Below are positions 27,042 to 36,563 of a stretch of DNA of 64,000 nucleotides, piece after piece; position 1 is the stretch's first letter; the number at the start of each line of letters is the position of its first letter. The stretch comes from CAYSPG01 sp964432885 (GTDB taxonomy: Bacteria > Bacteroidota > Bacteroidia > AKYH767-A > OLB10). The notes under the pieces are model-generated. The model was given only the letters and a program-made list of their open reading frames with translations. It had not been told where the DNA came from and ran no database searches. The position numbers were made by a program, and so were the translations under genes. The stretch covers positions 62,001-126,000 of the forward strand of contig CAYSPG010000009.1 of NCBI GenBank assembly GCA_964432885.1, read 5' to 3'.

Positions 27042-27710
27042 ATGGTAGATTCCGATTTTGTACCCTCAAATGAGGAGGATTTTAATGACTTCCAGGGTAA
27101 TTTCAGACCCAAAGTTATTGCCAAAAAAGTAGCATGGGGCATTTTAGACAGCGAAGAAGATGCCCTTAATGCAGCCGGTGATGACTGGGAACTAAAGTAT
27201 GCAGCCGGAAGAGACGAAGCCGACCCCACTTCATCACAGCGGCAGGCTAAAAACGATTCGCGCAAAGCATACATTACCCTTATCCGCAACCTGGTAAACA
27301 CCCGCATTCGCAACAATCCGGCTGTTACCAATAACGACAAAGTATCGTTGCGGTTAACCGTACCCGATGGCATCCGTACCCGCGTGGCTGTGCCCGATCA
27401 TGCTCCAAAAATTGCAATAGATAAAATAGAGCATGAAATGCACAAACTGCGCATTACCGATCCCGAAAAGCCCACCACCAAAGCAAAGCCGGCTGGTGTG
27501 GCGCGTATTAATGTGTATAGGTTTGTGGGCACAGCACCTCCTGCAAACCTTAGCCAATACCAGCTTTATGGCAGCGCTACCAAAGCGTTGTTTACTTCGC
27601 AGTTTAGTGATGATGATGTGGAGAAAAAAGCATGGTACATTGCGCAGTATGAAAACACGCGTGGCGAGCGTGGCCCGGTAAGCGCCCCGGTAAGTGCCGT
27701 AATTGCATAG
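27042..27710 (+). CDS. Unknown 222-aa protein behind palindrome array 2
   Basis: No function can be assigned. From memory, the pattern (an N-terminal segment like PSNEEDFNDFQGNF, a middle KNDSRKAYITLIRNLV, a VPDGIRTRVAVPD linker and a C-terminal YENTRGERGPVSAPVSAVI) belongs to a widespread uncharacterised bacterial family. Residues ~1-105 are helical; ~130-222 resemble a fibronectin-III-like beta domain. There is no signal peptide or membrane segment. It follows array 2 by about 75 bp and is closed by a strong terminator 30 bp after the stop. It sits between two paralogous giant T9SS genes on the same strand but is bounded by terminators on both sides. Confidence 0.82.
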   Translation: MVDSDFVPSNEEDFNDFQGNFRPKVIAKKVAWGILDSEEDALNAAGDDWELKYAAGRDEADPTSSQRQAKNDSRKAYITLIRNLVNTRIRNNPAVTNNDKVSLRLTVPDGIRTRVAVPDHAPKIAIDKIEHEMHKLRITDPEKPTTKAKPAGVARINVYRFVGTAPPANLSQYQLYGSATKALFTSQFSDDDVEKKAWYIAQYENTRGERGPVSAPVSAVIA

Positions 27711-27740
27711 CGCAGGTTGTTGCACGTGCATGCTAAAAAT

Positions 27741-27769
27741 AAAAGCTCCGTTTATAAAGCGGGGCTTTT
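27741..27769 (+). terminator. Terminator after the 222-aa gene
   Basis: AAAAGCTCCG (27741-27750) pairs with CGGGGCTTTT (27760-27769) with one G-T wobble and a 9-nt loop. GTTTTG follows. Confidence 0.8.
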
Positions 27770-27830
27770 GTTTTGTAAATAAAACTTGTTTTGTTATAAA
27801 ACACGTGCATTACAACCTAAGCCACAACGC

Positions 27831-27860
27831 TTGTTTTTAAAAGGTTTTATACTACATTTG
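27831..27860 (+). promoter_or_regulatory. Promoter of the 1798-aa T9SS gene
   Basis: TACATTTG (27853-27860) matches TAnnTTTG, with TTG (27831-27833) exactly 19 bp upstream. The ATG lies 60 bp beyond the -7 box, leaving a leader of about 50 nt. Confidence 0.72.
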
Positions 27861-27919
27861 TCCATTGCCATATTGAAACACACACTTACTAGCTTATTTT
27901 TAAACTAAATCAAACTAAC

Positions 27920-30900
27920 ATGAGAGGAAAACTAACTCTTAGCGATGTAAAAGCACTTTTTATTTCGCTTACGCTGATGGCATGCACATTAGCCACTGAA
28001 AAACTAAATGCACAAACCCTTTTTACGGAAACCTTTGAATCCGTTGGAACCACTGCTGTATTGCCTAATGGTGGCTGGACGAGTTATGATGTAACTGCAG
28101 GCAACTCCATTTGGGGTATAGGCGCATCAAGCTGTATTATTACCGGAAGCAAATCCATGTTTGTATGCCGAGCCAGCATTGCCAACTTATGCGATTATGC
28201 TCCCAGCAGTGTTACCAACAAAATAGCCTACAAAACATTTTCATCTACCGGTTACAATACCCTCTTATTAAGCTTTAAATGGAAATGCGTTGGCGAAATA
28301 ATTGGCGCTACCCTTTATGACTATGGTAAAGTATGCTACTCAACCAATGGCACCACATGGACAGATTTAGCAGCCAACTACCAGGGCCAATCAGCCACAC
28401 AAACTGTAACCAACCTTGCCTTACCCGCTGCCCTTGATAATATTGGAACCGTTTACCTTGGGTTTAGATGGATAAATGATGGTTCAACCAAAGCTATACC
28501 CGGCTTTGTGGTAGATGATATTACTGTAACAGCAACAGCCTTGCCGGGCTGCAGTGGCGCACCAACGGCAGGCACCACAACATCAAGCGCCAACCCTGCC
28601 TGTGCAGGAACTTCGGTAACGTTTTCGTTAACCGGAGCCACTTCAGGTGCCGGCATAACCTATCAATGGCAATCATCCCCTGATAACATAACGTACACCA
28701 ACATTAGTGGGGCCACATCATCAACCTATACAGCCACCATAAGCAATGCCGTATGGGGACGCTGCCATGTTACCTGTACCAACAGCACACTTTCAGCAAA
28801 CTCTACCCCGCTGCAACAAACCCTTACCCCATTTTACAATTGCTATTGCACAGCTACCTATACCAACGGTTGCGGTATTGATTATATCTCAAACGTTACC
28901 TTTGGAAGTATAAATAATACCTCCACCTGCACAGGCACCACACCTTCAAATATTACACGATATTTAACCCCTAACCCAACTTTTTACCGTGGTTTTACAT
29001 ATCCCATATCGGTAACTACCGGTGGTGATATTGAAGGCATGCGCGCCTGGGTTGACTGGAATCAAAATATTGCTTTTGCCGCTGGAGAAACCATACTTAA
29101 TGGCGGCCCCACAACAAACCCGTTAACAACAACTGGCAGTGTAACCATTCCGGCTACAGCCACCCTCGGGCAAACAATAATGCGCGTTTTATGCAGGTAC
29201 AATACAGCTGTGGGCACAGGTGGTGCATGCAATAGTTTTGACTATGGCGAAACCGAAGACTATTTAATTACCATAGCCGATGCACCCGGCTGTACCGGTA
29301 CCCCAACTGCGGGCACAACCACATCAACAGCCACATCGGCTTGTACATCAACTTCGTTTACACTATCCCTAACAGGTGCTTCGGTTGAGGTGGGTATTAC
29401 CTACCAATGGCAAACAGCACCCGATGTAAGCGGAGTGCCCGGCACTTATACTAACGTAAGCGGAGCTACTGCTGCTACCTATACTACTTCACAAACCAGC
29501 ACCAACTGGTATCGGTGCGAGTTGGTTTGTATTAATGGCGGTTCACCGGCAACCTCTGCAGCTTTAAAAGTAACTAACGCTACCTGCATTAATATGACCA
29601 ATGGCTCTACCACCACATGTGCCGGTAATTTTTATGATAGTGGTGGCCAAGGTGCCGATTATGGAACAAGCGAAAGTTTTGTTTATACCTTTTACCCTAA
29701 TGCGGGCAACCAAACACAAGTTTCATGGAATTCATTTATATCAGAATCAGGATATGATTATATTACAATTTATGACGGACCTTCAACATCATCACCTGTA
29801 TTATATGGCCCTAGTTCTGGCACATTGTCTATCCCCACATTTACATCAACTCATGGTACAGGTGCATTAACATTTAAGTTTACATCTGACGCATCTGTTA
29901 CTGCTGCCGGATGGGATGCTTCCATAACATGCGTTGCTAATCCCGGATGCACAGGTACCCCAGTTGCTTCCAACACGGTGGCTTCGTTAAATCCTGCTTG
30001 TTATAATACTGCTTTCACGCTTTCGTTAAGCAGTTCCTACATGTTTAGCGGTATCACCTATCAATGGCAATCAGCTGCTGATGCAAGCGGTTCTCCCGCA
30101 ACCTTTAGTAATATCAGTGGAGCCACATCATACAATTATAATGCCATACAAACAGCTGCTGCCTATTGGTACAGATGTGTAATCACCTGCACCAACTCAT
30201 CTCAATCCATTACCTCATCTGACCTTAAGGTTACTACTCAACTATGTTTTTGCGAGCCTGTGTATGCCAGTGGTTGTGTTAATGGCGACCGCATTACCGA
30301 TTTTTTATTAAATAAACTTTCGAACAGTACCGGTACGGCTTGCTCAACATCACCTGCCGGATACTCTGTTTACGCCACCACTCCCTCTAATCAAACTACC
30401 AACTTAGTTGCCGGATTAACTTATACTGCTACCATAACCACCACCAATACAGCTAATGCCAATGGTACTGGTGTGGCTATTTGGATTGACTATAATGATA
30501 ATGGTGTATTTGACGTTTCAGAAAATTATAACAATGGCGCTACCAAATTTGCATCCAATTCAACAGGCACTATGAGTATTGCCGTGCCGCTTTCTGCTCC
30601 ACTTGGACAACATCGTATGCGTGTACGCGCTATGCGCAATACCAATAGCAATGTTATTGACGCTTGCCTGGCGGGTAATGCCAATGGCGAAACCGAAGAT
30701 TACTATGTTACCATTGTTCCCTGCGATGCCGCAGCTACTGCCACATCGCCTATTTGCCAGTACTATACACAAGGTTTCACCTCATCCTATTTTGGAAATG
30801 GAACACCAACAACTTATGTATGGAGTGGCCCAAATTCATTTGCATCATCTGCCCAAAACCCATCTATCAGCAATATTCAACCTGCTGATGCTGGCAATTA

Positions 30901-33316
30901 TACTGTAACCATAACGGATAATAACGGCTGCACAGCTACGGCAACGGTAACTGTTTCTATTACTGCCGGCCCCGACCCTGTGGCAGCAAGCAATGCACCT
31001 GTTTGTATTGGCGATGCCCTTAGTTTATCATCTGATAACAATGCAAGCGGGCAGTCATCAGGCAATATATTTTCGTGGACTGGACCGAATGGATTTGGTT
31101 CATTGTTGCAAAACCCTCCCGTTACCTCTTCTGCCTCTGCTATTGATGCAGGAGCTTATACTGTTACCATTACAAATGCTTTTTTATGCACTGCTTCTGC
31201 TTCAGTAACTGTAAGTGTTAACTCTAATCCTGCAGCTTCCATTTTCTCTCAAACCAATGTATCATGCAATGGCCTCACAGATGCCTCGGTTGACATTAAT
31301 GCATCAGGAGGTTTTCCTAATCCTGATTATTTGTTTACAGATGGCAATAACTTTAATACCGATGGAATATTTTCTGGCCTTGGTGCAGGTAGTTTTACAG
31401 TTACAGTTTATGATGACCATGGATGCAGTGGTGATGTACCTGTAACTATTACCGAGCCCGATGTGCTGGTGGCATCAGCCGCAGGCAATGGCCCTGTATG
31501 TGCAGGCAGTAATATCAATCTTACTTCCTCTGCAACCGGTGGTACCACTGCTTATGGGTATGCTTGGAGCGGCCCTAACTCATTTTCTTCTTCTGCGCAA
31601 AATCCTGTGGTATCACCATCTACCGTATTAGATGCCGGTGTTTATACTGTATTAGTTACCGATGCAAACGGATGTACCGATATTGAAACTGTTACTGTTG
31701 ATGTTGCCAGTGGTATTCCTGCTTCACCCGGTGTTGTTACCGGCATGCCTTCAAGTGTATGCCCTCCCGTAACCGGAATAAATCTTTCCGTTGCTCCTGT
31801 TGCCGAAGCTACTTCATACAGTTGGGTGCCCAGCCCCGGCACTTCTGGCGTTTCATTTACCACACCAACCAACGGCACGTCTGTAACTGCCGATTTGGCC
31901 TTAGTAAGCAACTCAACATATACCATTCGCGTGTATGCTATAAATGTGTGCGGAACTTCTACTGGTTACAGCACTGCCTTTACCCGCAGGGCTGTTTCTA
32001 CACCTGCTAACCCAACAGGTCCAACTACCGCTTGCCAAAACGAAACCAAAACCTACAGCATTCCTGCCGTTACCGGTGCCGATTCATACACATGGACAGG
32101 CCCTGCAGGCTCGCTTATTGATGGCAACCCATCCCCTTACACTGCCAATGTTACTTCAGTAAATGTTACTTTCCCCTCAGGATTTAGCAGCGGAATTGTT
32201 TGCGTTGCAGCCAATGTGGGTTGCTTTAGTACAATAAACAAATGCATTAATGTTAGCGCAGGCGGCATTGTTGTTGTTGGAAATATTACCGGAAGTGCAT
32301 CGGTTTGCCCCGGTAGTTCATACACCTATTCAGTGGCTCCTGTAGCTGGCGCTGTAAGCTATACCTGGATATTGCCGCCTAATACATCCGGATCTTCTTC
32401 CACAAATTCTATTAATGTATCCATAGGTGCAGGCTTTTCTGTTGCCGATATAAAAGTGTCAGCCACTAATTCATGCGGCATTGCCTCAGCATTAAAAACA
32501 AAAACAATTTCTTCAGGAGTTCCATCTCGACCTGCTTCAATTACCGGTGCTACAAATGGTGTGTGCAGCTTAACCAACGCTGTTTATTCATGCCCATCAC
32601 AGGCAGGTGTTACATTTAACTGGAGTATTCCTTCCGGATCAACATTTAATAGTGGCCTGGGCACAAATGCTGTAAGTGTAAACTTTGGCACATTTACCAC
32701 CGGCACTGTTTGTGTTAATGCATCCAATGCCTGCGGTGCAAGTGCCGACAGGTGCATTACCGTTAAAGGTGCTCCTGCTTCTCCGGCTTCTGTTGCTGCT
32801 AACCCTTCATCGTGGTGCGCCAACACAAGTGATATTGTTTTTTCCGCCAATGTTTCAAATGTTACAGGTCTTTATACCTTAAGCTGGACATATCCTCCTG
32901 CATCAGTTGCCACTTACGTTATTGGTGGAGGCAACTCAAACAGTTTAACTCTTGACTGGATAAGCGGTGGCGGAAACGTAGTTGTTACCGCCTCCAATGC
33001 TTGTGGAAACGGATCGCGCAGTTTAGCGGCAGCAAGCACTTGTCGTGAAGAAGAAAGCTTAAGCGTTGACAATATCTCTATATATCCAAACCCTGCAAAT
33101 GATTTAGTTACTGTTCAATTTAACGCACCAAAGCTGGACGTTGCAAAAATTTCTTTGTCTGATTTATCAGGCAGAGTTATTTTATCTCAATCTTTTGATG
33201 GTATTAAAGGCAATAATCAAGTCTCTGTTGATTTAAAATCTATCACTAAGGGGATATACATTATCACTGTTCAAAACAGTGGCAACAACCTTCAAAGCCG
33301 CATTGTTATTGAATAG
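27920..33316 (+). CDS. Giant T9SS type A surface protein (GEVED, CUB, SprB and Ig-like modules)
   Basis: A 1798-aa exported mosaic. After the leader comes an N-terminal lectin-like/MAM-like module (~30-210; LFTETFESVGTTAVLPNGGW). Ig-like segments with repeated ITYQWQSS motifs alternate with a GEVED domain (~370-455; MRAWVDWNQNIAFAAGE), a CUB-like domain (~555-675; SGYDYITIYDGPSTSSP) and a second GEVED (~850-935; IWIDYNDNGVFD). PKD-like units and a SprB-type repeat (~1105-1185; NVSCNGLTDASVDINASGG) follow. The last ~525 residues (from base ~31737) parallel the end of the 22394 protein. The sorting domain begins ISIYPNPANDLVTVQF. It is probably an adhesin or gliding-related surface protein, inferred from modules only. 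It has its own promoter and terminator. Confidence 0.93.
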   Translation: MRGKLTLSDVKALFISLTLMACTLATEKLNAQTLFTETFESVGTTAVLPNGGWTSYDVTAGNSIWGIGASSCIITGSKSMFVCRASIANLCDYAPSSVTNKIAYKTFSSTGYNTLLLSFKWKCVGEIIGATLYDYGKVCYSTNGTTWTDLAANYQGQSATQTVTNLALPAALDNIGTVYLGFRWINDGSTKAIPGFVVDDITVTATALPGCSGAPTAGTTTSSANPACAGTSVTFSLTGATSGAGITYQWQSSPDNITYTNISGATSSTYTATISNAVWGRCHVTCTNSTLSANSTPLQQTLTPFYNCYCTATYTNGCGIDYISNVTFGSINNTSTCTGTTPSNITRYLTPNPTFYRGFTYPISVTTGGDIEGMRAWVDWNQNIAFAAGETILNGGPTTNPLTTTGSVTIPATATLGQTIMRVLCRYNTAVGTGGACNSFDYGETEDYLITIADAPGCTGTPTAGTTTSTATSACTSTSFTLSLTGASVEVGITYQWQTAPDVSGVPGTYTNVSGATAATYTTSQTSTNWYRCELVCINGGSPATSAALKVTNATCINMTNGSTTTCAGNFYDSGGQGADYGTSESFVYTFYPNAGNQTQVSWNSFISESGYDYITIYDGPSTSSPVLYGPSSGTLSIPTFTSTHGTGALTFKFTSDASVTAAGWDASITCVANPGCTGTPVASNTVASLNPACYNTAFTLSLSSSYMFSGITYQWQSAADASGSPATFSNISGATSYNYNAIQTAAAYWYRCVITCTNSSQSITSSDLKVTTQLCFCEPVYASGCVNGDRITDFLLNKLSNSTGTACSTSPAGYSVYATTPSNQTTNLVAGLTYTATITTTNTANANGTGVAIWIDYNDNGVFDVSENYNNGATKFASNSTGTMSIAVPLSAPLGQHRMRVRAMRNTNSNVIDACLAGNANGETEDYYVTIVPCDAAATATSPICQYYTQGFTSSYFGNGTPTTYVWSGPNSFASSAQNPSISNIQPADAGNYTVTITDNNGCTATATVTVSITAGPDPVAASNAPVCIGDALSLSSDNNASGQSSGNIFSWTGPNGFGSLLQNPPVTSSASAIDAGAYTVTITNAFLCTASASVTVSVNSNPAASIFSQTNVSCNGLTDASVDINASGGFPNPDYLFTDGNNFNTDGIFSGLGAGSFTVTVYDDHGCSGDVPVTITEPDVLVASAAGNGPVCAGSNINLTSSATGGTTAYGYAWSGPNSFSSSAQNPVVSPSTVLDAGVYTVLVTDANGCTDIETVTVDVASGIPASPGVVTGMPSSVCPPVTGINLSVAPVAEATSYSWVPSPGTSGVSFTTPTNGTSVTADLALVSNSTYTIRVYAINVCGTSTGYSTAFTRRAVSTPANPTGPTTACQNETKTYSIPAVTGADSYTWTGPAGSLIDGNPSPYTANVTSVNVTFPSGFSSGIVCVAANVGCFSTINKCINVSAGGIVVVGNITGSASVCPGSSYTYSVAPVAGAVSYTWILPPNTSGSSSTNSINVSIGAGFSVADIKVSATNSCGIASALKTKTISSGVPSRPASITGATNGVCSLTNAVYSCPSQAGVTFNWSIPSGSTFNSGLGTNAVSVNFGTFTTGTVCVNASNACGASADRCITVKGAPASPASVAANPSSWCANTSDIVFSANVSNVTGLYTLSWTYPPASVATYVIGGGNSNSLTLDWISGGGNVVVTASNACGNGSRSLAAASTCREEESLSVDNISIYPNPANDLVTVQFNAPKLDVAKISLSDLSGRVILSQSFDGIKGNNQVSVDLKSITKGIYIITVQNSGNNLQSRIVIE

Positions 33317-33341
33317 AAAGCATCAGACCCCCGAATAAAGC

Positions 33342-33375
33342 AAAGAGGCTGGCTCAATACGAGTCAGCCTCTTTT
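33342..33375. terminator. Bidirectional terminator between the T9SS gene and tRNA-Cys
   Basis: AAAGAGGCTGGCTC (33342-33355) pairs with GAGTCAGCCTCTTT (33361-33374) with one wobble and a 5-nt loop, followed by T residues on the plus strand. It serves the T9SS gene and probably the convergent tRNA. Confidence 0.85.
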
Positions 33376-33380
33376 ACTTG

Positions 33381-33451
33381 AGGTCGCGAGCAGATTTGAA
33401 CTGCTGTACAAGGTTTTGCAGACCTCTGCCTAACCGCTCGGCCACGCGACC
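33381..33451 (-). tRNA. tRNA-Cys (anticodon GCA)
   Basis: The acceptor stem GGTCGCG/CGCGACC closes a 71-nt cloverleaf with D arm GGCCGAGCGGTTAGGC and anticodon stem GAGGT/ACCTT around the loop CTGCAAA (anticodon GCA). The discriminator is U at 33381, the known identity base for tRNA-Cys. CCA is not encoded. A minus-strand TACTTTTG at 33470-33477 may be its -7 box. Confidence 0.95.
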
Positions 33452-33526
33452 ATTTTTTTAATATGCGGGCAAAAGTAAAAATATTTTAATACTGCCTTTG
33501 CTAATTTTTGCCAATGAAAAATTAGT

Positions 33527-33880
33527 TTATCCCGATACGATAATAGTAGCACTTTCTATCACACCCTTTACCGGTGGAAATAGTTTGCTTACGCTTACCG
33601 TTATTTTATTACAAAAGCTAAAGCGGGCTTTAAGTTCAGCCAATATTCGCCCTGCCACATGCTCTATTAGTTTAGACCGTATGGCCATTTGGCTTTTTAC
33701 TATCGCATTCACTTTTACATAGTCAACTGCATTGGCCAAATCATCGGTAGAAATTGCCGTGCCAAAATCGGCATAAAAAACAACATCCACCCTGTAATTA
33801 CATCCTATCGTGGCTTCCTCATCAAGGCATCCGTGATAAGCAAAGCACTCAATTCCATTTATTCTCAACTCATTCATCAT
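33527..33880 (-). CDS. folB: Dihydroneopterin aldolase
   Basis: Folate-pathway enzyme that cleaves 7,8-dihydroneopterin to 6-hydroxymethyl-dihydropterin and glycolaldehyde; cytosolic. The 117-aa sequence shows the family landmarks CFAYHGCLDEEATIGCNYRV (with the H-G-x-x-x-E-E motif), an AVDYVKVNAIVK block with the catalytic Tyr, SKLIEHVAGRIL, and ending VSKLFPPVKGVIESATIIV. The protein begins MMNEL. A TACATTTG -7 match at 33882-33889 lies only 1-2 bp upstream of the first ATG, which would give an almost leaderless message beginning near the second Met. Confidence 0.94.
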   Translation of the reverse strand: MMNELRINGIECFAYHGCLDEEATIGCNYRVDVVFYADFGTAISTDDLANAVDYVKVNAIVKSQMAIRSKLIEHVAGRILAELKARFSFCNKITVSVSKLFPPVKGVIESATIIVSG

Positions 33881-33986
33881 GCAAATGTAAGATGTTTAAA
33901 AAAGCGCTTCAACAATCCTTGCTCTGCCTGGTTAAAACGTTATTCTTTTTTTTTAATATCGCGTACTCTTTTTACCCCTATCGGCA

Positions 33987-35519
33987 ATGAGCAATAAGCT
34001 ACGCACATTTGGTTTATTTATACTTTTATTAATGGCTAAAAATATTCAGGCGCAAAATAAAACAGCACCCCAGGCTACCAACTTTCCATATTGCACCCAC
34101 TACCAAATTTTTGTGCGCTCGTTTGCCGATGCCAATGGCGATGGCATTGGTGACTTAAAAGGTATTACTGCTAAATGGGATTACCTGAATGGGTTAGGTA
34201 TTGAAAGCATTTTGCTTTCTCCAATTTTTGCTTCGCCATCGTATCACAAATACGATGTTACAGATTATTACAAACTTGACAGCGAGTATGGCGATACCGA
34301 GTGGTTTGAATCATTTATAAAAGACGCGCACAAGCACAACATAAAAGTTATTCTCGACTTGCCGCTAAATCATTGCAGCAAAAAGCACCCTTGGTTTATT
34401 GATGCTGTAAAAAATCCCAACAGCCCATACCGCGATTATTTTATCTGGGCCGATACACCCGGCACCGACAAAGAGCACTGGCATCAACCAAAAGATGCAA
34501 AGGGAAAATATTACTATGGATACTTTTCGCCTGATATGCCCGATTTAAATTATGATAACGACTCGGTAGTAAACGAAGCAATTAAAATTGCAGCCTTTTG
34601 GCTTAAACAAAAAAAAGTGGATGGATTTAGATTAGACGCTGCACAACACATCTTTGACGATAAGAAAAAAACCATTGCCTTTTGGAAAAAATTTAAAGAA
34701 GCATGTATTGAGATTAACCCCCATGTTTTTTTGGTAGGAGAAGTTGGAAACTCATTTGAAGTAATTGGCCCTTACCTGCAATCATCCATGAGCGCTTGTT
34801 TTAATTTTGATTTGTCATCGGCAATTTTAGATATGATAAAAACCGAAACTGCCGATGGTTTTAACAAAAAGGTTCAAAAAATACAATCGTATTATTCTTT
34901 ATACAACAAAAACTTTTTTGATGCCACATTTATTACCAATCATGACCAGGAAAGAGTTATGAGCCAGCTTAATGATAATGCCGACAAAGCCATACTTGCC
35001 GCGGCACTAATGTTTACCCTGCCGGGGCAGCCATTTATTTATTATGGCGAAGAAATTGGCATGAAAGGAAAAAAACCTGACGAGCATATTCGCGAGCCTA
35101 TGCTTTTTGACGAACCCAAATACGATGAAATGCGCCCAAAATGGATAAAGCCCATTTACAGTAATGACGAAACTGTTGCCAATGTAGAAAAACAAAAACA
35201 GGAATTTGCATCCATACTAAGCCGTTACCAGCAGCTTATTTTATTAAGAAAAGGTATTGCTGCATTAACGGCAGGTAACTTTGAGCCACTTCAGCTTAAC
35301 ACCAATGATGCTGTTGGCTTTTTCAGAACTTACAATGCGCAACGATGCCTGGTGCTGCATAATGTTACTTCAAAGGAAGTAACGCTTGTCTTATCCGAAT
35401 CCGAAAAAAATTACACCCAATCACTTTATCAAACTTCAAAAGCATCTACCGTTGCTAACGGAAAAATAACACTTGCACCCTACTCATCCATTGTGTTACG
35501 CCAACCTGTTGCTAAATAA
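33987..35519 (+). CDS. Secreted GH13 alpha-amylase family enzyme
   Basis: Glycoside hydrolase family 13 enzyme acting on alpha-glucans or oligosaccharides, with a signal peptide (MSNKLRTFGLFILLLMAKNI, cleavage near IQAQ). The (beta/alpha)8 barrel has region I ILDLPLNHCS, region II DGFRLDAAQH (nucleophile Asp), region III FLVGEVGNS (acid/base Glu) and region IV FITNHDQERV (transition-state Asp), so all catalytic residues are present. The QIFVRSFADANGDGIGDLKG opening with GLGIESILLSPIF is typical. It is 510 aa and ends with a small beta domain C. It is 7 bp upstream of the xylF-like gene and heads an operon with the sugar importer. Confidence 0.92.
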   Translation: MSNKLRTFGLFILLLMAKNIQAQNKTAPQATNFPYCTHYQIFVRSFADANGDGIGDLKGITAKWDYLNGLGIESILLSPIFASPSYHKYDVTDYYKLDSEYGDTEWFESFIKDAHKHNIKVILDLPLNHCSKKHPWFIDAVKNPNSPYRDYFIWADTPGTDKEHWHQPKDAKGKYYYGYFSPDMPDLNYDNDSVVNEAIKIAAFWLKQKKVDGFRLDAAQHIFDDKKKTIAFWKKFKEACIEINPHVFLVGEVGNSFEVIGPYLQSSMSACFNFDLSSAILDMIKTETADGFNKKVQKIQSYYSLYNKNFFDATFITNHDQERVMSQLNDNADKAILAAALMFTLPGQPFIYYGEEIGMKGKKPDEHIREPMLFDEPKYDEMRPKWIKPIYSNDETVANVEKQKQEFASILSRYQQLILLRKGIAALTAGNFEPLQLNTNDAVGFFRTYNAQRCLVLHNVTSKEVTLVLSESEKNYTQSLYQTSKASTVANGKITLAPYSSIVLRQPVAK

Positions 35520-35525
35520 TTTAAC

Positions 35526-36527
35526 ATGAACAAAAACATACTTATTGCACTTGCTGCCACACTTTTATTTGCATGCAGCCCAAAAAAGAAAAACAAACTG
35601 CGCATTGGCCTTGCAATGGACACCTATACGGAAGAGCGCTGGAAAAAAGACGGCACATTTTTTAAAGAGCGTGCCGAACAATTAGGTGCCGAAGTAATAG
35701 TGCAGGTATGCAATGGAAATGAACAATTACAAAACGAACAAATAGAAAACCTGCTTACTTCGGGTATTGATGTGCTTGTTATTGTTCCTCACAACAGCAA
35801 AACCACAGCCATTGGCGTAAACTCGGCACACAAAAGCGGCATTAAAGCCATTGCTTACGACAGGTTAATTCGCGATTGCGATTTGGATTATTACGTATCG
35901 TTTGATGCCGAAAAGGTGGGCGAGATGCAGGCAAAGTATTTATTAGACAAGGCGCCAACAGGAAACTATGTTGTGCTGGCCGGTTCGCCTACGGATGAAA
36001 ACGCCTATTCGTTTCGCAAAGGACAGATGAATGTTTTGCAACCAGCCATTGACAGCGGAAAAATAAATGTGGTGCTTGACCAGTTTATAAAAGACTGGTT
36101 GCCCATTGAGGGATTAAAACAAACACAAAATGCACTTACCCTTGCCGAAAACAATATTGCAGCCATAGTAGCCAGCAATGATGGGCTTGCAAGCGGGGCA
36201 ATACAGGCATTGCTTGAGCAAAAACTTGAAGGAAAAGTTTTTGTTTCGGGGCAAGATGCCGAGCAGGCTGCCATACAACGTATTATTGACGGCACACAAA
36301 GCATGACCATTTATAAACCGCTTAAAAAGCTGGCGTACACCGCTGCCGAACTTGCCTTTGCCGTTGCTAAAGGCGAAAAACCAAACAACACCAACAGCAA
36401 AACCAACAATGGCAAAGTTGAAGTACCTTCCATTTTAATTGAATCAACAGTGGTTGATAAAAACAACATTAAAGAAACCGTAATTGCCGATGGGTTTATT
36501 GATGCAACCAAACTCACCGGATTATAA
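35526..36527 (+). CDS. xylF: Sugar ABC transporter substrate-binding lipoprotein, XylF-like
   Basis: Periplasmic-binding-protein-like family 2, D-xylose-type. The lipoprotein signal MNKNILIALAATLLFACSP has the lipobox LFAC. The mature protein shows LRIGLAMDTYTEERWKKDG, VLVIVPHNSKTTAI, AYDRLI, VLAGSPTDENAY, AAIVASNDGLASGA and VSGQDAEQAA, the order and spacing of XylF. The 333-aa length fits. In a didermic host it would be anchored to a membrane facing the periplasm. It precedes the ATPase and permease genes. The substrate could be another pentose or hexose; the GH13 neighbour hints at a glucan-derived sugar. Confidence 0.87.
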   Translation: MNKNILIALAATLLFACSPKKKNKLRIGLAMDTYTEERWKKDGTFFKERAEQLGAEVIVQVCNGNEQLQNEQIENLLTSGIDVLVIVPHNSKTTAIGVNSAHKSGIKAIAYDRLIRDCDLDYYVSFDAEKVGEMQAKYLLDKAPTGNYVVLAGSPTDENAYSFRKGQMNVLQPAIDSGKINVVLDQFIKDWLPIEGLKQTQNALTLAENNIAAIVASNDGLASGAIQALLEQKLEGKVFVSGQDAEQAAIQRIIDGTQSMTIYKPLKKLAYTAAELAFAVAKGEKPNNTNSKTNNGKVEVPSILIESTVVDKNNIKETVIADGFIDATKLTGL

Positions 36528-36563
36528 ACTAAAAAACAACCCTTAACCGTCATTACTTTTTTA

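Noticed and set aside
27354..27731. 125-aa open frame antisense to the 222-aa gene
   Set aside because: Its residue composition is irregular and His/Cys-rich; the plus-strand frame has normal composition and a proper terminator.
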